Shown here piece after piece: positions 31,609-48,600 of a stretch of 64,000 nt of DNA. Each line of letters opens with the position of its first letter. Position 1 is the stretch's first letter. The DNA comes from Phaeosaccion multiseriatum (lineage: Eukaryota; Ochrophyta, other classes), in NCBI GenBank assembly GCA_965112735.1, contig OZ218954.1, positions 992,001 to 1,056,000 of the forward strand, in the 5' to 3' direction. Position numbers and translations under genes: made by a program. A model generated the notes under the pieces. The model worked only from the letters and a program-made list of their open reading frames with translations. It made no database searches and had not been told where the DNA came from.

Positions 31609-34600
31609 GTTGTGCAGCCTGGTGGTGGTGCTTTGCGTCATACTTGCAGGCAGTCAATGCCCCAATGTAAGAGTGCGCGTCTGGCGCCAACCCCGCACTC
31701 CAAATTTCATCCAACATGGCCACTGCTTCCCTCACCATCCCCGCCCGTCCATAGCTCATGAGAAGGGTGTTGTACACGACCAAGTTGGGCCTCACCCCGC
31801 CCCCCAATCGGTGGTCCTCTCTGTACATGTAAGTTCAAAGAAGTTGTGCGTGTGTGAGTGTGAGTGTGAGTGTGAGTTTTAAAGTGTAAGTGTGAGTTTG
31901 AGTGTGTAAGTTTGAGGGTGGCAGGGTGCGGTGCGATGAGGGATTGAGGGGGCTGGAGTGGACGTTACACAGAGTGGACGTTACATTGCTCCTCACTGCT
32001 CGCAGTACACGCTCTCTCCTCCTCGCCTATGATATCTCTCTTCCTCCCGCCTCTCTCCCTCCCTCCCCCCCCCCCCCCCTCTCTCTCTCTCCCTCCTCGC
32101 CCCCCCTACATCCCCTCCCTCCCTCCCTCCATCCCTCCATCCCTCCCTCTCTCCCTTCCCTCCTTCTGTATCACCAACGCTCTCACCTCAACTCCTCTAT
32201 GAGCTGCCTAGCCTTGGTCAAGTTCCCTGTCCAGCACTCAGCGCGAATGATGGTGGCGTACGTGTACACGTCCGGCTGGAAACCTCCGTCCTCCCGCATA
32301 CGAGCCAGCACCGCTGCGAAGGGGAGGAGCACAATATGTCAACAGTAACGCGATGATGCCACTACACTGATCGGAGGAGTACAATATGTCAACAACCCAC
32401 ACCCATAAAAACATGGGATCGAAACAACCTCCAAAACAACACCAAAACACACACATGAATACACTCCATCCAAAAATCCAAGGCGACTACGTAACTGACA
32501 CTCTCTCTCACTCACTCACGCACGCACGCACTCACTCACCTTGGGCCTCCTCTCTCCGCTCCGCCCTCCCACAAGCTCCCAGTGCGGCGTTGTAGTCGCT
32601 CGCCAGAGGACTCAACCCGTCCCTCTTCATGTTATCGAGGAGATCGATGGCCATCCGCCAGGCGCCCTCGTGCTCGCAAGCCGCCAGGGCGTTGGAGTAG
32701 CAGCTGGGGAAGGAGGGGAAGAGTGGGTCAGTTTGAGTTCGAGTTAAAACAGACCCTACTCCCCCCCCCCCCCAATCTCTGTCCTGACACCAACCCACCC
32801 TCTGTCCTGACACCACCCACCCACCCTCAGTCCTGACACCCACCCACCCTCTGTCCTGACACCCATCCACCCACCCTCAGTCCTGACACCCACCCAATTA
32901 CCGTCTGTCCTGACACCCACCCACCCTCTGTCCTGACACCCACCCACCCTCTGTCCTGACACCCACCCACCCACCCTCAGTCCAGACACCACCCACCCTC
33001 TGTCCTGTCACCACCCACCCACCCTCTGTCCTGACACCCACCCAATTACCGTCTGTCCTGACACCCACCCACCCTCTGTCCTGACACCACCCACCCACCC
33101 ACCCTCTGTCCTGACACCTATCCACCCACCCTCTGTCCTGACACCTACCCACCCACCCTCTGTCCTGACACCCACTCACCCACCCTCAGTCCTTACACCC
33201 ACCCACCCCTCTGTGCTGACACCCACTCACCAGGGGTCGATGAAACCGCCATGACTCTCGAGTTCCTCCATGAGATGTTTGACGTGCTTCAGCATGCCTG
33301 CATTGGCACACCCGCTGGGAGAGAGGAGGGGGGGATGGGAGGTGGGGAGGGAGGGAGCAGAGGGAGGGGGGGGTTGTCAGAAATGGCAGTAGACGGGGAA
33401 GAGAAGAGATCAAGGCATGGATGGAGGGAGACAGAGAGAGAGAGAGAGGGGGTACTAGACAAACTCACTGACAGAGACAGAAAGGGCATCACTCACTGAC
33501 AGAGACAGAAAGGGCATCACTCACTGACAGAGACAGAAAGGGCATCACTCACTGACAGAGACAGAAAGGGCATCACTCACTGACAGAGACAGAGACAGAG
33601 ACAGAGAGAAGAATGAGGAGGGGACAGAAAGAGAGAGGGCAGCACTCCACCACTCACTGAATGACGGCGAAGTAGCACACAGGGCTGACGGGGATGCCCT
33701 CTGCGTGCATGTCCACGAGGAATGACATGGCGAGCTTCCACAGGCCCTTGGCGGCATATGCCCTGATGAGGTTGACATAGGTGCGGGCAGTGGGTGGTAC
33801 TCCTTGCTCCTTCATCTCCCTGAGAAGGTCGGTAGCACCCACCCAGTCTTGAGCGTTGCCGCAAGCTAGGGAGTGGGGGTGGGAGTGGGAGTGGGGTGTG
33901 TGTGGGGGGGAGGGAGGGAGGGAGGGAGAGAGGGAGGGAGAGAGAGAGAGAGCGAGTAGAGGGAGAGGAGGGTGGGCGGGAGAGAAAGGGGGTACATGTA
34001 AGAGAGGAAGAGAGAGATAGCACACATGCAAAACGCACACACAACAAACGAACCTGCAATGACATAAACACTCTCTCTCTCGCACACACACTCACACCCA
34101 CACTCTCTCTCTCTCACACACACTCACACTCTCTCTCACACTCACACACACTCACACACTCACACGCACACCTCGAATGACAGAACAGTAAGTGATACAG
34201 AAAGGGAGAGACAGAGAGAGAGAGAGATAGAGACTCACCTCCAATGACGGAAGAGTAGGTGATGACGTCAGGCTTGAGGCCGGCATCCTTGACTCTCTGC
34301 AAAAGATCCAACGCCCCCGTCCGGGCGGCCCATAACTCACACCCCTCAGGGGCGCGGTACTCCTCTCGCTCAGCCTTCTCTTCCCTTGTCAACAGTCGCC
34401 GCGCCGCTTCCTCCTCCTTCTCCGCCTCCTTCTCCTCATCCTCATCCTTCTCCCCCTCTTTCTCCTCCTCCTCCTCCTCCTCCTTCCCCTCCTCCTCCTC
34501 CTCCTCCATACCCTCACCCTCCTTACCCCTCAACCGCCCGGCCCGCTGCTGGACTTGCTGACTTGGATGACGGGCTGCTTGACTTGAGCCACCCTTTGCT

Positions 34601-36944
34601 TGACTCTGACTTCTTCGGCCACCGCCGCCGGAGGAGCTCGAACTTCGCCGACCTCCGCTGGTGACGCTCCTCCCGTTGTGCCGCAACTCGGAGGGCCGCC
34701 CCAGCGCCGCGCAGGCAGCGATAGCTGTGTTGAAACACACCAAATTGGGCGTCACCCCCCTCCCCCCCGCTCCCTGCACACCCGCCCGTGGACCTTCCTG
34801 TTGTGCACCTTGTTGCCCTTGTTGCCCTTGTTGCTCCTGCCTCTGCCCCACCTGCTGCTCCTGCTGTATCACCAACTGCTGCCCCTGCTGCCCCTCGTCC
34901 TCCTCCCCTACATTCATCCTCCGCAGCATATCCACCGCGTCCTGCCACTTGCCATGCTTCACAAACGACTTGAGCACACTCCCATACGTTACACAATCCC
35001 TTGGAATGCCCTTTCGCTTCATCTCCTCCAACAACTCGAGCGCTGTCTCACTCTTTCCCACTTCCGCACAAGCGGAGATGGCGGCATTAAAGGGCACACG
35101 AAGTCTCTCTAGACCGTGCTGACTCACCACGGGGATGGCTCGTGCCATATCCACAGCTCGCTGCCAGTCACCCACCTTGCCGCAGGCCTGAATGAGCGGG
35201 GTGTAACTGTACACATCCGGCATTACGGGTCCTTCCCGTCTTCTCTGCCCTTCTCCTCCTCCTCCTCCTCCTCCTCCTCCTCCTCCTCCTCCTTCTTCTC
35301 CTCCTCCTTCTCCTCCTCCTCCTTCTCCTCCTCGTCGTCCTTGTCCCTTTCCCCTGCAATACATATGCACACTCTGCAACAGGGCCTCCCCCTCAGCGAT
35401 GCGTAGACTTCGTGCCAGCCCCTAACAAAGAGGTTCGTAACGAGGGTTCATAGAGGGTTAATGTGCGAGCCTTTCGGTAACGACGAGGTGCAGAGTAGGA
35501 GGTTGGGGGGGGCTCTAACCGGGGTTCATAGAGGGTTAATGTGCCAGCCTTGACGTTAACGACGGCGCTCAGAATGAGAGGTGGGAGGTTCAAAACGGGG
35601 TGAAATAGAGGACAAACCAGTGCGTGGTGAGTGGGGTGGGGTTGACGGAAGTTACCTAGTCATAGCTAACGCGAACCTATTGTCCCTTATGAAAGACTCC
35701 CCACACCGTTAAAACACACAAGGTAAAAAAAATTGTTCCGTGAAGCGTGAAGCGTTAAGCTTTACCTTGATGACGAGGTTAATGGTAATGAGATTCGCGG
35801 CAACCCCATTGGCCCTCATGTCGTTGAGCAGCAGGAGGGCAACGTCTACATTGCTGCTGCCGCTCGCTCGGAATGTGGACCGAGCAGGGTTGGCCTGCTC
35901 GCGTGTTGGGGTGGGTGGGGGGGGGATTATGGGCGTGGGCATGGGGATGAGGGAGGGGGTGGAGGGTTGGGGGTGTCGAATCATCAACTTCACTTCCTCC
36001 CTCCGTCGCGAACGGCGGCAAAAACAAATGCGTCCTTCCGCTCCATCTCACTCCCTTCACTCACCAGCTGCCATGCCTCCTGCTTTGATAGAGGAGGAGG
36101 AGGGGAAGGAGGAGCAGGAGAAGGACTGCCCGCGGCGCTCCTCTCCGTCCCTCCACTGCCATCAGTACCAGGTGGTGTCCCAAACTCGCCTCCCCCTCCC
36201 TTTCCCCCCCCACCCGCTCCTCCTCCCCCTGCTACTACTGCTCCCCCCCCTCCTCCTCCTCCTCCTCCTCCTCCTCCTCCTCCTCCTCCTCCTCCTCCTC
36301 CTCCTCCTTCCTTCGGCGCTGCTCCTCCACTCGCCCTCCTCCTCGCCAGCAGCGGTGGCCAGACAGCGTCTCCGGGCATCTGCACACAGGCAAGAATCGC
36401 CGCGTGATAGGCCATGAGGTTTGGCGTGACGCCCTCCATGCCTGTCTGTATCCTGTACAACCCATCCAGCACGTCCTGGTACATGCCACTGCGCGAACAG
36501 GCGAGCATGACTGCGGTCATGAAGCGGTTGTTTGGGAAATACCCATCTGCCTCCAAATCGCGCAGCAAGCCCAGTGCTGCGTGACCATTCCCCGCGGACT
36601 TGGACAGCATAAAGACAGCCCAGCCGTAGGTGCGGAAGGAGGGCTTCCCTCTAGCCTCCTCCTTCCGCGCCTGCCTCAAGACTTGCAATACTTGCTCCTT
36701 GCTCGAGCACTGTGTCAAGAGGGCTTTGTACTTGTCGTCCGCCCCGCCCCCCCCCCCCCCTCTGCGATTGTAGCTGCTGTTGTGGTTGTTGTATGGGTAA
36801 GGTCGTCGGCGTCCGCGTCCGCCAGCGCCGACATCCACCCTCTGCGGTTGTGCTCCTCTGCCTCCTCTGTCGTCCTTCCTGCGGTTGTCGGGGAGGCTAC
36901 TGCTATTGCTGCTACTACTCTTATTGCTACTTCTTTCCCCATTG

Positions 36945-36979
<35 letters not shown>

Positions 36980-37570
36980 GCTACTACTCCGGCTCGAGTG
37001 GCTGTCAGACGTCGACCACCCGCCCCCAGCCACACGCACGCTGGACACTTCCAATGCTCCTTCAGCTGCTCCGAAAGGGGGTCGTGTGGACCTGGGCGAC
37101 GGCCTATTGTCCCCTAGGAAAGCCACCATGCCATTCGCGGCTGGACCCTCCGCACCTGAAACCACTACGGGATCCATTTCGAAGGCTGCTGCTACTGCTG
37201 CTTGTGGGGGCGGCGCTCCTCCTCGTCCTCCTCCTGCTGCTGCTGCTGCTGCTCCTGCTCCTGGTGGTGCTGGCGTTGCTCCCTCTCCTCTTCCTGAGCT
37301 CCCTGCTGCTAGCCTCACCATGCCCTCTCGACGCCCGTTACGAAGACGCTTCCCAGCGTATGGCGCTGGCGAAACAAAGCCTGCTACTGCTGCTGCTGCT
37401 CCTGCCCCTGGTGCTGCTCCTCCGCTTCGTGTTGCCCGCGCTCGAAGCCTGCTGGTGTTACCCCCACCGCTGCTGCTACATCCCGTCGCCGAGATAGCAC
37501 CCAGCACCAAGCAGCCAAGGCAAGAGTGGTGGATGCGAGGGCGATCGCCCTGGCGCTGCCCCGCCGCCAT
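29056..37570 (-). CDS. Large pentatricopeptide repeat (PPR) protein
   Basis: PPR proteins bind organellar RNA through 35-residue helical repeats. Exons: 37570-36065, 35897-35766, 35421-34239, 33865-33658, 33314-33231, 32703-32540, 32313-32187, 31820-30850, 30324-29915, 29610-29056; phases all agree; about 1779 residues. Clear repeats include PDVYSYTPLIQACGKVGDW, FNAAISACAEVGKSETALEL, PDVITYSSVIGACGNAQDW, RTYVNLIRAYAAKGLWKLAM, PDVYTYATIIRAECWTGNL, PNLVVYNTLLMSYGRAGMV and LAYNSALFVAAKLGSAKDAL. Between repeats lie long Gly, Glu, Gln and Ala inserts, plus in-exon TATCACCAA elements. The N terminus is Gly/Ser/Arg-rich after a short hydrophobic segment (CLGCLVLGAISATG), so plastid targeting is plausible but not proven. 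The first codon of exon 2 is ambiguous by one CAG. The RNA target is unknown. Confidence 0.92.
29101..29136 (-). repeat. Tandem in-frame TATCACCAA element, PPR last exon
   Basis: Two adjacent units on the plus strand (CTGGTGATACAGCAG and TTGGTGATACAGCAG) add AVSPTAVSPAA to the C terminus. A third copy at 29381-29402 adds ASAVSPTAA. Confidence 0.85.
32165..32178 (-). repeat. TATCACCAA element next to a 5' splice site (PPR intron 7)
   Basis: The sense strand reads GTGAGAGCGTTGGTGATACAG right after the exon end at 32187. Confidence 0.75.
32765..33225. repeat. GTGTCAGGACAGAGG-type minisatellite, PPR intron 5
   Basis: Units of CTGTCCTGACACCCACCCACC with variable spacers (20-31 bp), about 17 copies, filling most of the intron between exons ending at 33231 and starting at 32703. 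Confidence 0.95.
35425..35575. repeat. 80-bp direct duplication in PPR intron 2
   Basis: GGGTTCATAGAGGGTTAATG with similar flanks occurs at about 35444 and 35523, next to the acceptor at 35422. Confidence 0.7.
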
Positions 37571-37795
37571 CGCGCAATTGTTTCCTTCACGCGGCCAAAT
37601 GCCCTGACCTCAGGATCCAGCACACTGAAACTCAAGCAGAAGATGGCAGCTGATAGATTCATTGACTTACTTCCGGCCCTCAACTCGCGAATGATGATAA
37701 TACCCCGATTTTTTTTCATTCTTCCCCTTGCGAGATGAGGACGTCCCTGGACAGAGACCGTTGATTAGGTGGCTATATAGGCTTTTTGTTTTGTT
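37571..37795. promoter_or_regulatory. Putative bidirectional promoter, PPR / acyltransferase
   Basis: 225 bp between divergent start codons. A GCTATATAGGC word lies at 37772-37782, only about 15 bp before the acyltransferase ATG, so it may be fortuitous. ATTGACTTACTTCC resembles a word in the TTLL/lumen interval. Confidence 0.4.
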
Positions 37796-41259
<3,464 letters not shown>

Positions 41260-42457
41260 AGACAAATCGAGAAGGAGGAGAAGAGGTCAGGAGAGGAAGG
41301 GAGGAGGGAGGAGGGACGAGGGACGAGGGAGCCTTTCGCCCCCACACTACAACTGTATTAGACACTGTGTGGAAGGCAGCAGATGGCACTAGAGGGACAA
41401 TAGATGGATAGCGCTGGATGGATGGCACTGGATGGATGGGACTTGGAGAAACCACACTACCCAGTCACTTGCCAGAGGCTATCTATGCGGGCAACTTGCG
41501 AAGCCCGAGCGAGGCACCGGCGACAGCAGTGCACCAGCAGTGCACCAGCAGCCAGCGTGGTGGTCCCCCCCCCCCCTCCCTGGCGAGGCGGGGGTGGCTT
41601 ACGGGGGGCTTCGAGAGAAATGACCGTCCGTTACTTTGTTACTTTGTTGGAGAGGGAGCTTCAACCACCTTTGAGAGAGCTGTGGTGGCTTTGGTGGCGT
41701 TCTTTTGTCCGAGAGGATATGGAAGAGAGCTTTATCAAAAACTCCGACTGAAGGCATTATTGGCCGTCTCGAGGAGGGAAAGGGAGATCCAAATGGAATG
41801 GAATGGTGTTTCTCGTCTCTTCTGTTGGGGCTGCCCTCGGGACCTTACCCGGATCTGGCCTACGCATGCGGACCGCACCGCCTTCCTGCATCGTGCATGG
41901 TTTTTGATTATTAAAAAGTACACCGGCTGGAACTCAATGTGAGTGTGAATTGAGTTCAGTTCGCCGCGGGCTAGCAGCACAGCAGCAGATATTTCAGTCA
42001 GTTTCAACAGTTTCAACCTTCAGTTTTTTTGGCTGTCCTAGACATATCGATCAGTGCAATCTCGAACACATCGAATCGTGAGGTAGAGGGGCTCAAGAGC
42101 CAGCAAGGATGTCAAACACTCTTTCAACCGCGGCGCCGGACTAGCGCTCTCACTCCTCGGTCAGGAGGGAGAGAGAGGAGGAGGGGGGGAGAGGAGGGAG
42201 AGAGAGGGGAGGGGGAGAGAGGAGGGAGAGAGAGGAGGGGGAGAGGGGAGGGGGAGTAAAGGGACCCGGGTGGGGCCCCAGACACACACGCGCACGCACA
42301 CACACTTTCAATTTCTTAGGTGACTCCCATGAATCCTCTTCCTCTTCCTCTTCCATTCTCATTAAGACACTACTTCAAATATTAATTTTAAATTTTAAAT
42401 AAATTAAGGAGAGGGCCATTTGGAGTTGTTGCAGGGTACTCCGTCTCCGTCCCCCCC

Positions 42458-42511
<54 letters not shown>

Positions 42512-42918
42512 TAATTCTTAGGTTGATTGCCATAAGTCTCGACTTCCATCCACTGCCATCCCTTGCTCCCCCGCCCACCCTCCCCCTTGTTCCTGTGTTC
42601 CTCCTCCTCCTCCTCCTCCTCCTCCACTCATTTCTCTCTTCCTTCATTCCTTCCAAAGGTCAAAAATCCAACATAAATTCCCAATCTCTCTCCTCCGTTC
42701 CTCCCTCCCTCCCCTTCCTGCCTTTTCAGATCTTGGCATACGCACTCATACACCTTCGGGAAGGAAGGAAGGAAGGAAGGAAGACCTCAATCAACCCCCC
42801 TCCCTCTCCTCCCTCCCTCTCTCTCCCTCCCTCCCTCCCTCTCTCCCTCCCTCCCTCCCTCCCTCCCTCCATCGCTCTCTCTCCCTCCCTCCCTCCCTCC
42901 CTTCCCCCCCTCACTCCC
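41260..42918. other. Convergent intergenic region, no gene seen
   Basis: 1.66 kb between the stops of the acyltransferase (+) and sterol reductase (-). Contents: GGATGGCACTGGATGG-type words at 41383-41440, a (GGGAGA) tract at 42170-42257, (CA) and (CT) tracts at 42455-42510, a (GGAA) tract at 42760-42783, and a partial copy of the sterol reductase terminal codons at 42727-42751. No supportable reading frame. Confidence 0.55.
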
Positions 42919-44018
42919 TCAGATCTTGGCGTACGCATACCCCTTGGGGAAGGAGTACTTCCGCCCCTTCGGCAGGAAGTTGTGCCAATCCTCCTCCTCG
43001 TCGGGCCCCTCCTTGCTGTCCTGCTGCGCGAACTCATCCCGTGGGTCCAGCACGCCTGCCTCGGGTCGGATTTTGTGGAAAATGTCTGGGAAGGCCCCGA
43101 TTGCTCCGTACTTTTTGCGCATCTGTGGGTGGATGGATGGATGGGTTGTGATGAAGTGATCGAGTGAGTGAGTGAGTGAGTGGGTGGATGGATGGATGGG
43201 TTGTGATGAAGTGATCGAGTGAGTGAGTGAGTGAGTGGATGGATGGGTTGTGATGAAGTGATCGAGTGAGTGAGTGAGTGAGTGGGTGGATGGATGGGTT
43301 GTGATGAAGTGATCGAGTGAGTGAGTGAGTGAGTGGGTGGATGGATGGGTTGTGATGAAGTGATAGAGTGAGTGAGTGAGTGAGTGGGTGGATGGATGGG
43401 TTGTGATGAAGTGATCGAGTGAGTGAGTGAGTGAGTGAGTGAGGGAGTGGGTGAGTGAGTGAGTGAGTGAGTGAGTGAGTGAGTGAGTGAGTGATTCAGT
43501 TGTGAGAGAGTGAGAGAGTGAGTGAGTGGATGGGTGGGTGGGGTATGAGCGAGTGAGTGAGTTCGTTGTGGGTTAGTGAGTGAGTGGGTGAGTGAGGGAG
43601 GGAGTGTGTGAGTGAGTTAGTTGTGAGTGAGTGAGTCAGTTCTGTGAGAAAGAGTGAGTGCGTGGGTGAGTGAGTACGTGTGTGTGTTGATGAGTGTTGT
43701 GCGTTCGTAAGGTGTGTTCGCCACGAGTCCTACTTCTCCCTCCCTCCCCAACACCCCCTCCCTCCGTCCGTCCGTCCGTCCGTCCGTCCCTCCGTCCGTC
43801 CGTCCCTCCGTCCGTCCGTCCCTCCCTCCCTCTGTATAACCAACTCGCTTACCTCATCGTACAAGGTGTGGTCGAACATCTCCCTAAACTCTTCCCTGGT
43901 CATGAATGTGTCGGTGTAGAGGCACTGATACCCCCCCACGTCCCTTGTGTACTTCTCCATCGATCGGATCATTCGCCGAGCGTTCCAAGGCTTCTTGTCA
44001 CGCACTGCCTGGGGCACG

Positions 44019-44101
<83 letters not shown>

Positions 44102-45009
44102 GTGTACGTGTGTGTACGTGTGTGTATATGTACCGCAGAGAGAGGTCGGAGAGTTGAGAGAGGGAGAGAGAGGTTGGAGAGATGAGAGAGGGAGAGAAAG
44201 AGAGAGAGGTATGAGAGGAAGAGAGAGAGAGAGAAACGGAGGAGCATGCATGCGGGAGTCGTGGGTACGTCATCACACGTAATGTTGTGTCGTACAAGTG
44301 GTCTATGTATCTCCCCCTCTCTCCCTCTCCCCTAACAACAACAATAACAACAACTACTACTACACCCTTGCTCTGTCTCTTCTCGCAACCCCCCACCACT
44401 CTCCCCCTCCCGCTCCCCCAACAAACACCACAACGAACACGATCACCTTACGTAAGATAACGTACCACAACGAACACGCTTACTTAAGATAACGTACCGT
44501 AAACTCCGAGGTCGAACATCATCTCGCACTTTCCCTCGGTGTAAAGCCCCTCCCTCCCACGCCTCTCAAACAGATTCAGCGGTTTGCGCATAAAAGGCCT
44601 TCGCTGCACCTCACCACCACCACCACCACCACCACCACCACCACCACCACCACCATTGCTGTGGCCATTGCTGTGGCCATTGCTGTGGCCATTGCCGTGA
44701 CCATTGCTGTGACCGTTGCTGTAGCCGTTGCTGTGGCCATTGCCGCCCTTGTTGCCGCTGCTGCCCCCGCTTCGATCGAAGACAGCGATGGGGAAGATGA
44801 GGAGTGGGTAGATGTTGAACCACTCGTGGAACAGGTCCAGAGAGCGCTCCACTTCGTCCACGGGGATGATGATGTCCTGCACCACGTGCTTGTAGACCAG
44901 CTCCTTGCGGATCTGTGAGTCATGGTGGTAATGTTGGTCGTTCGTTTGTGAGGTCCACTACCAGTTCCACTACCACGCTACTACTCCCTCTCTGTCTCCA
45001 TCCGTCCTC

Positions 45010-45042
<33 letters not shown>

Positions 45043-45564
45043 ACCCCCCCCTCCTCCTCCTCCCCGTCCTTCTCCTCCTCCTCCTCCTCCTCCTCCCCAT
45101 CCTCCTCCTCCTCCTCCTCCTCCTCCTCCTCCTCCTCCTCCTCCTCCTCCTCCTCCTCCTCCTCCTCCTTTTCCTCCCTCCGTCCCCCTCCTCCTTCTCC
45201 TCTCCTAACCAGAGGCGTCATGGTGAGCTTAAGGAAGGACACCTTGGGCGCACCCAGCCAGCCGAGAAGGTAGCGATACAGAGGATGGTTGCCGAAGGGA
45301 ATGAGATCCCTGAGCTCCCAGAAGATGGAGCGTGTGAAGCGGTGGTAATAGTGGCGAACTGGGATGATCTCCTCGAAGGCACCCTGGGGGGATTGGAGGC
45401 AGGGGAGGGAGGGAGGGAGGGAGGGAGAGAGGAAGGGAGGGAGGGAGGGAGGAAGGGAGGGAGGGAGCGAAGGAAGGAGGGAGCGAAGGAAGAAGGGAGA
45501 GAGGGAGGGAGGGAGGGAGGGAGGGAGGGAGGGAGGGGCAGTCAGTGGAGACAGCTCTCAGTCA

Positions 45565-45615
<51 letters not shown>

Positions 45616-48600
45616 AGACAGTGAGTGACCAATCCAAAACCAATTTGGGAAACTGCCACCTACACTCTGTCCTGACACCCACCCACCCTCTGTCCTGACA
45701 CCCACCCACCCTCTGTCCTGACACCCACCCACTCTCTGTCCTGACGCCCACCCACTCTCTGTCCTGACGCCCACCCACCCCTCCGTCCTGACACCCACCC
45801 ACCCGTCTGTCCTGACACCCACCCACCCTCTGTCCTGACACCCACCCACCCACTCTCTGTCCTGACACCCACCCACCCCTCCGTCCTGACACCCACCCAC
45901 CCGTCTGTCCTGACACTCACCCACCCTCTGTCCTGACACCCACCCACCCTCTGTTCTGGCACCCGCCATCCACCCATTGACTTACCTTGTCCCCCAGGGC
46001 CTGCTCCACATGCACGTAGTACCAGGGCTTCCAGAAGGAGTTGACGCAGTTGATGAGCTTCCTGTCCTCCCCCTTGGGCTCCGAGCAGAACTCCCCCACC
46101 TGATGGAATTAGAGGCATATGGGCATCGATGTATGTCATATATGAGATGGAATTAGAGGCATATGGGCATCGATGTATGTCATATATGTGATGGAATGGG
46201 TATCATCGATCCATTGGTGGATGAAGAGGATGAAAGGATTGGATTAGAGGCATATGGATGTGTCATTAGAGGCGTATGGGATTCGATGCACTGATGGATG
46301 GATGAATGTATTGGATTGGGTGAGATCGATGTATTGATGGATTGGTCGATGGAGTGGAACGGGATCGGATTCAGTGATTCATGCTTTCGTTCACCCCCAT
46401 CACCCCCACTCCACATACACCCCCACCCACTCCCCCCGGCACATCCACAGGCATTGGTGACACACAGCCCTCTCCCACCTGAATCACAGATGTCTCTTTG
46501 GAGTACACAGTGGCCTCCAAGAACATGGGCGGGTCGTCGGACTCACTCATCTCCTTGAGCTGAACGTACAAGTCTCGTTGGGTATGGCAGGGGATGTATC
46601 GCATGTGCACATATGGCTTGATGGGCTGGATCTTCACCTGTTGGGCATACAGGAGTGGGTGCCAGGACAGAACGTGGGTGGGTGGGGGGTGTCAGGACAG
46701 GACGGGTGGGTGCGGGTGGGTGGGTAGGCGGGTAGGTGGATGGGTGGGTGGGTGGGTGGGTGAGTGGGTAGCTGGGTGGGTGAGTGGGTAGCTGGGTGGG
46801 TGAGTGGGTAGCTGGGTGGGTGAGTGTCTGGGGCACACGGATTGGTGGACACAACCCTAGGGTATATCCACCCGAATATTGAGTCTCTGATTGAGTCTCT
46901 GATTGAGTCTCTGATTGAGTCTCTGATTGAGTCCCTGATTGAGTTCCTCACCTCCACGGCCACGAGGAAGCCCAAGGTGCCGTGACTCCAAGGCATGGCG
47001 TAGAACAGATCGTTGTACCTTAACGACGAGCGGCGCGTGGCAGGACAGAGGGTGGGTGGGTGTCAGGACCGAAAAGGGTTGGGCGTCAGGACAGAGGGTG
47101 TGTGGGTGTCAGGGCAGGGGGTGGGTGGGTGTCAGGACAGAGGGTGGGTAGGGTGTCAGGACAGAGAGTGGGTGGGTGGTGTCAGGACAAAGAGTGGGTG
47201 GGTGGTGTCAGGACAGAGGGTGGGTAGGTGGTGTCAGGACAGAGGGTGGGTGGTGTCAGGACAAGAGGGTGGGTGGTGTCAGGACAGAGGGTGGGTGGTG
47301 TCAGGATAGAGGGTGGGTGGTGTCAGGACAGAGGGTGTTACGACAGTACACCCCGCACCCTCCCTCCCTCCCTCCCTCCCTCCCTCCCTCCCTCCATCCC
47401 TCCCTCCATCCCTCCCTCCCTCCCTCCCTCCCTCCCTCCCTCCCTCCCTCCCTCCCTCTCCTCCCCCCTCCCTTCCACCCTCCCTCACTGCCCCCCTCCC
47501 TCCCTTCCTCCCTCTCCCTCCCTTCCTCCCTCCCTCTCTCTGTATCACCAACACACTCACTCGTTGTCGCGAGTGCACCTCACCAGCTCCCCATCACTCA
47601 GAACAATTTCATAGGCCATGATGGTTTCTTGAATCAGACCCCAGCTGTGCGAATTCACCTGAGCGAGTAAGTAAGGGTGGAAGGAATGGTGCGTGTGTGT
47701 GTGCGTGGACACACGCATGGTGGGAATGGTGGCTTGAGGATTGACTTAATTGACTTACTGGCTGACTGAGCTTGATGGTGGGTGTCAGGACAGAGGGTTG
47801 GTGTGAGTGACAGTGACATAGTGGGGTGTATAGATGGCAATGGATGGTGGTGGGTTGAAGGGTGGGTAAGCATATGGGTAAGCATATGAGGAGTTTGGTA
47901 GAGATAGGGCTTGACTGTGCCTTACTGAGTAGAGAGAGAAGGGAGGGGGGGGAGGGACGGCGAGGAGAGAGAGAGAGAGAGGGGGGGGGGGGGAGCTGAT
48001 TGCTTGTGATAGGGTGGTGACTTATTGCTTGTAATAGGGTGGTGACTTATTGCTTGTAATAGGGTGGTGATTGGTTGTAATAGGGTGGTGACTTACCTCC
48101 ATACCGAGCCCCATGGACAGCCCCCCGATGGTTAGGTCCTCCATCTCCACCTGGGATTCAGTTTCAGTTTCAGGTTCATCAGTTCACTCTCACTCACTCA
48201 CTCACTCACACACTCACTGACTCAATCACTCACTCACTCACACACTCACTGGCTCAATCACTCACTCACTCACTTCTCACTCACTCGCTCACTCACTCAC
48301 TCACTCACTCACTCGCTCACTCACTCGCTCTCTCATTCACTCACTCAATCACTGAGATACTCAGTCAGTCAGTCAGCCAAGATACTCACTCACTCATTCT
48401 CTCACTCATTCATTCACTCACTCACTCACTCACCGACTCACTCACTCACTCAGTCAGTCAGTCAGTCAGTCAGTCAGTCACTGACTCACTCACTCCCTCA
48501 CTCACATACCCTGCAAAACACTCCCCAGTCACTCACTGACACACCTGAATGGCCAAGGCATACCCCAGGGGGGCAAGGTGCCTAACCATGTACCTCATAT

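Noticed and set aside
41404-41942. Open frames of 60-175 codons downstream of the acyltransferase
   Set aside because: No domain character, overlapping frames in several phases, and content dominated by GGATGG-type repeats.
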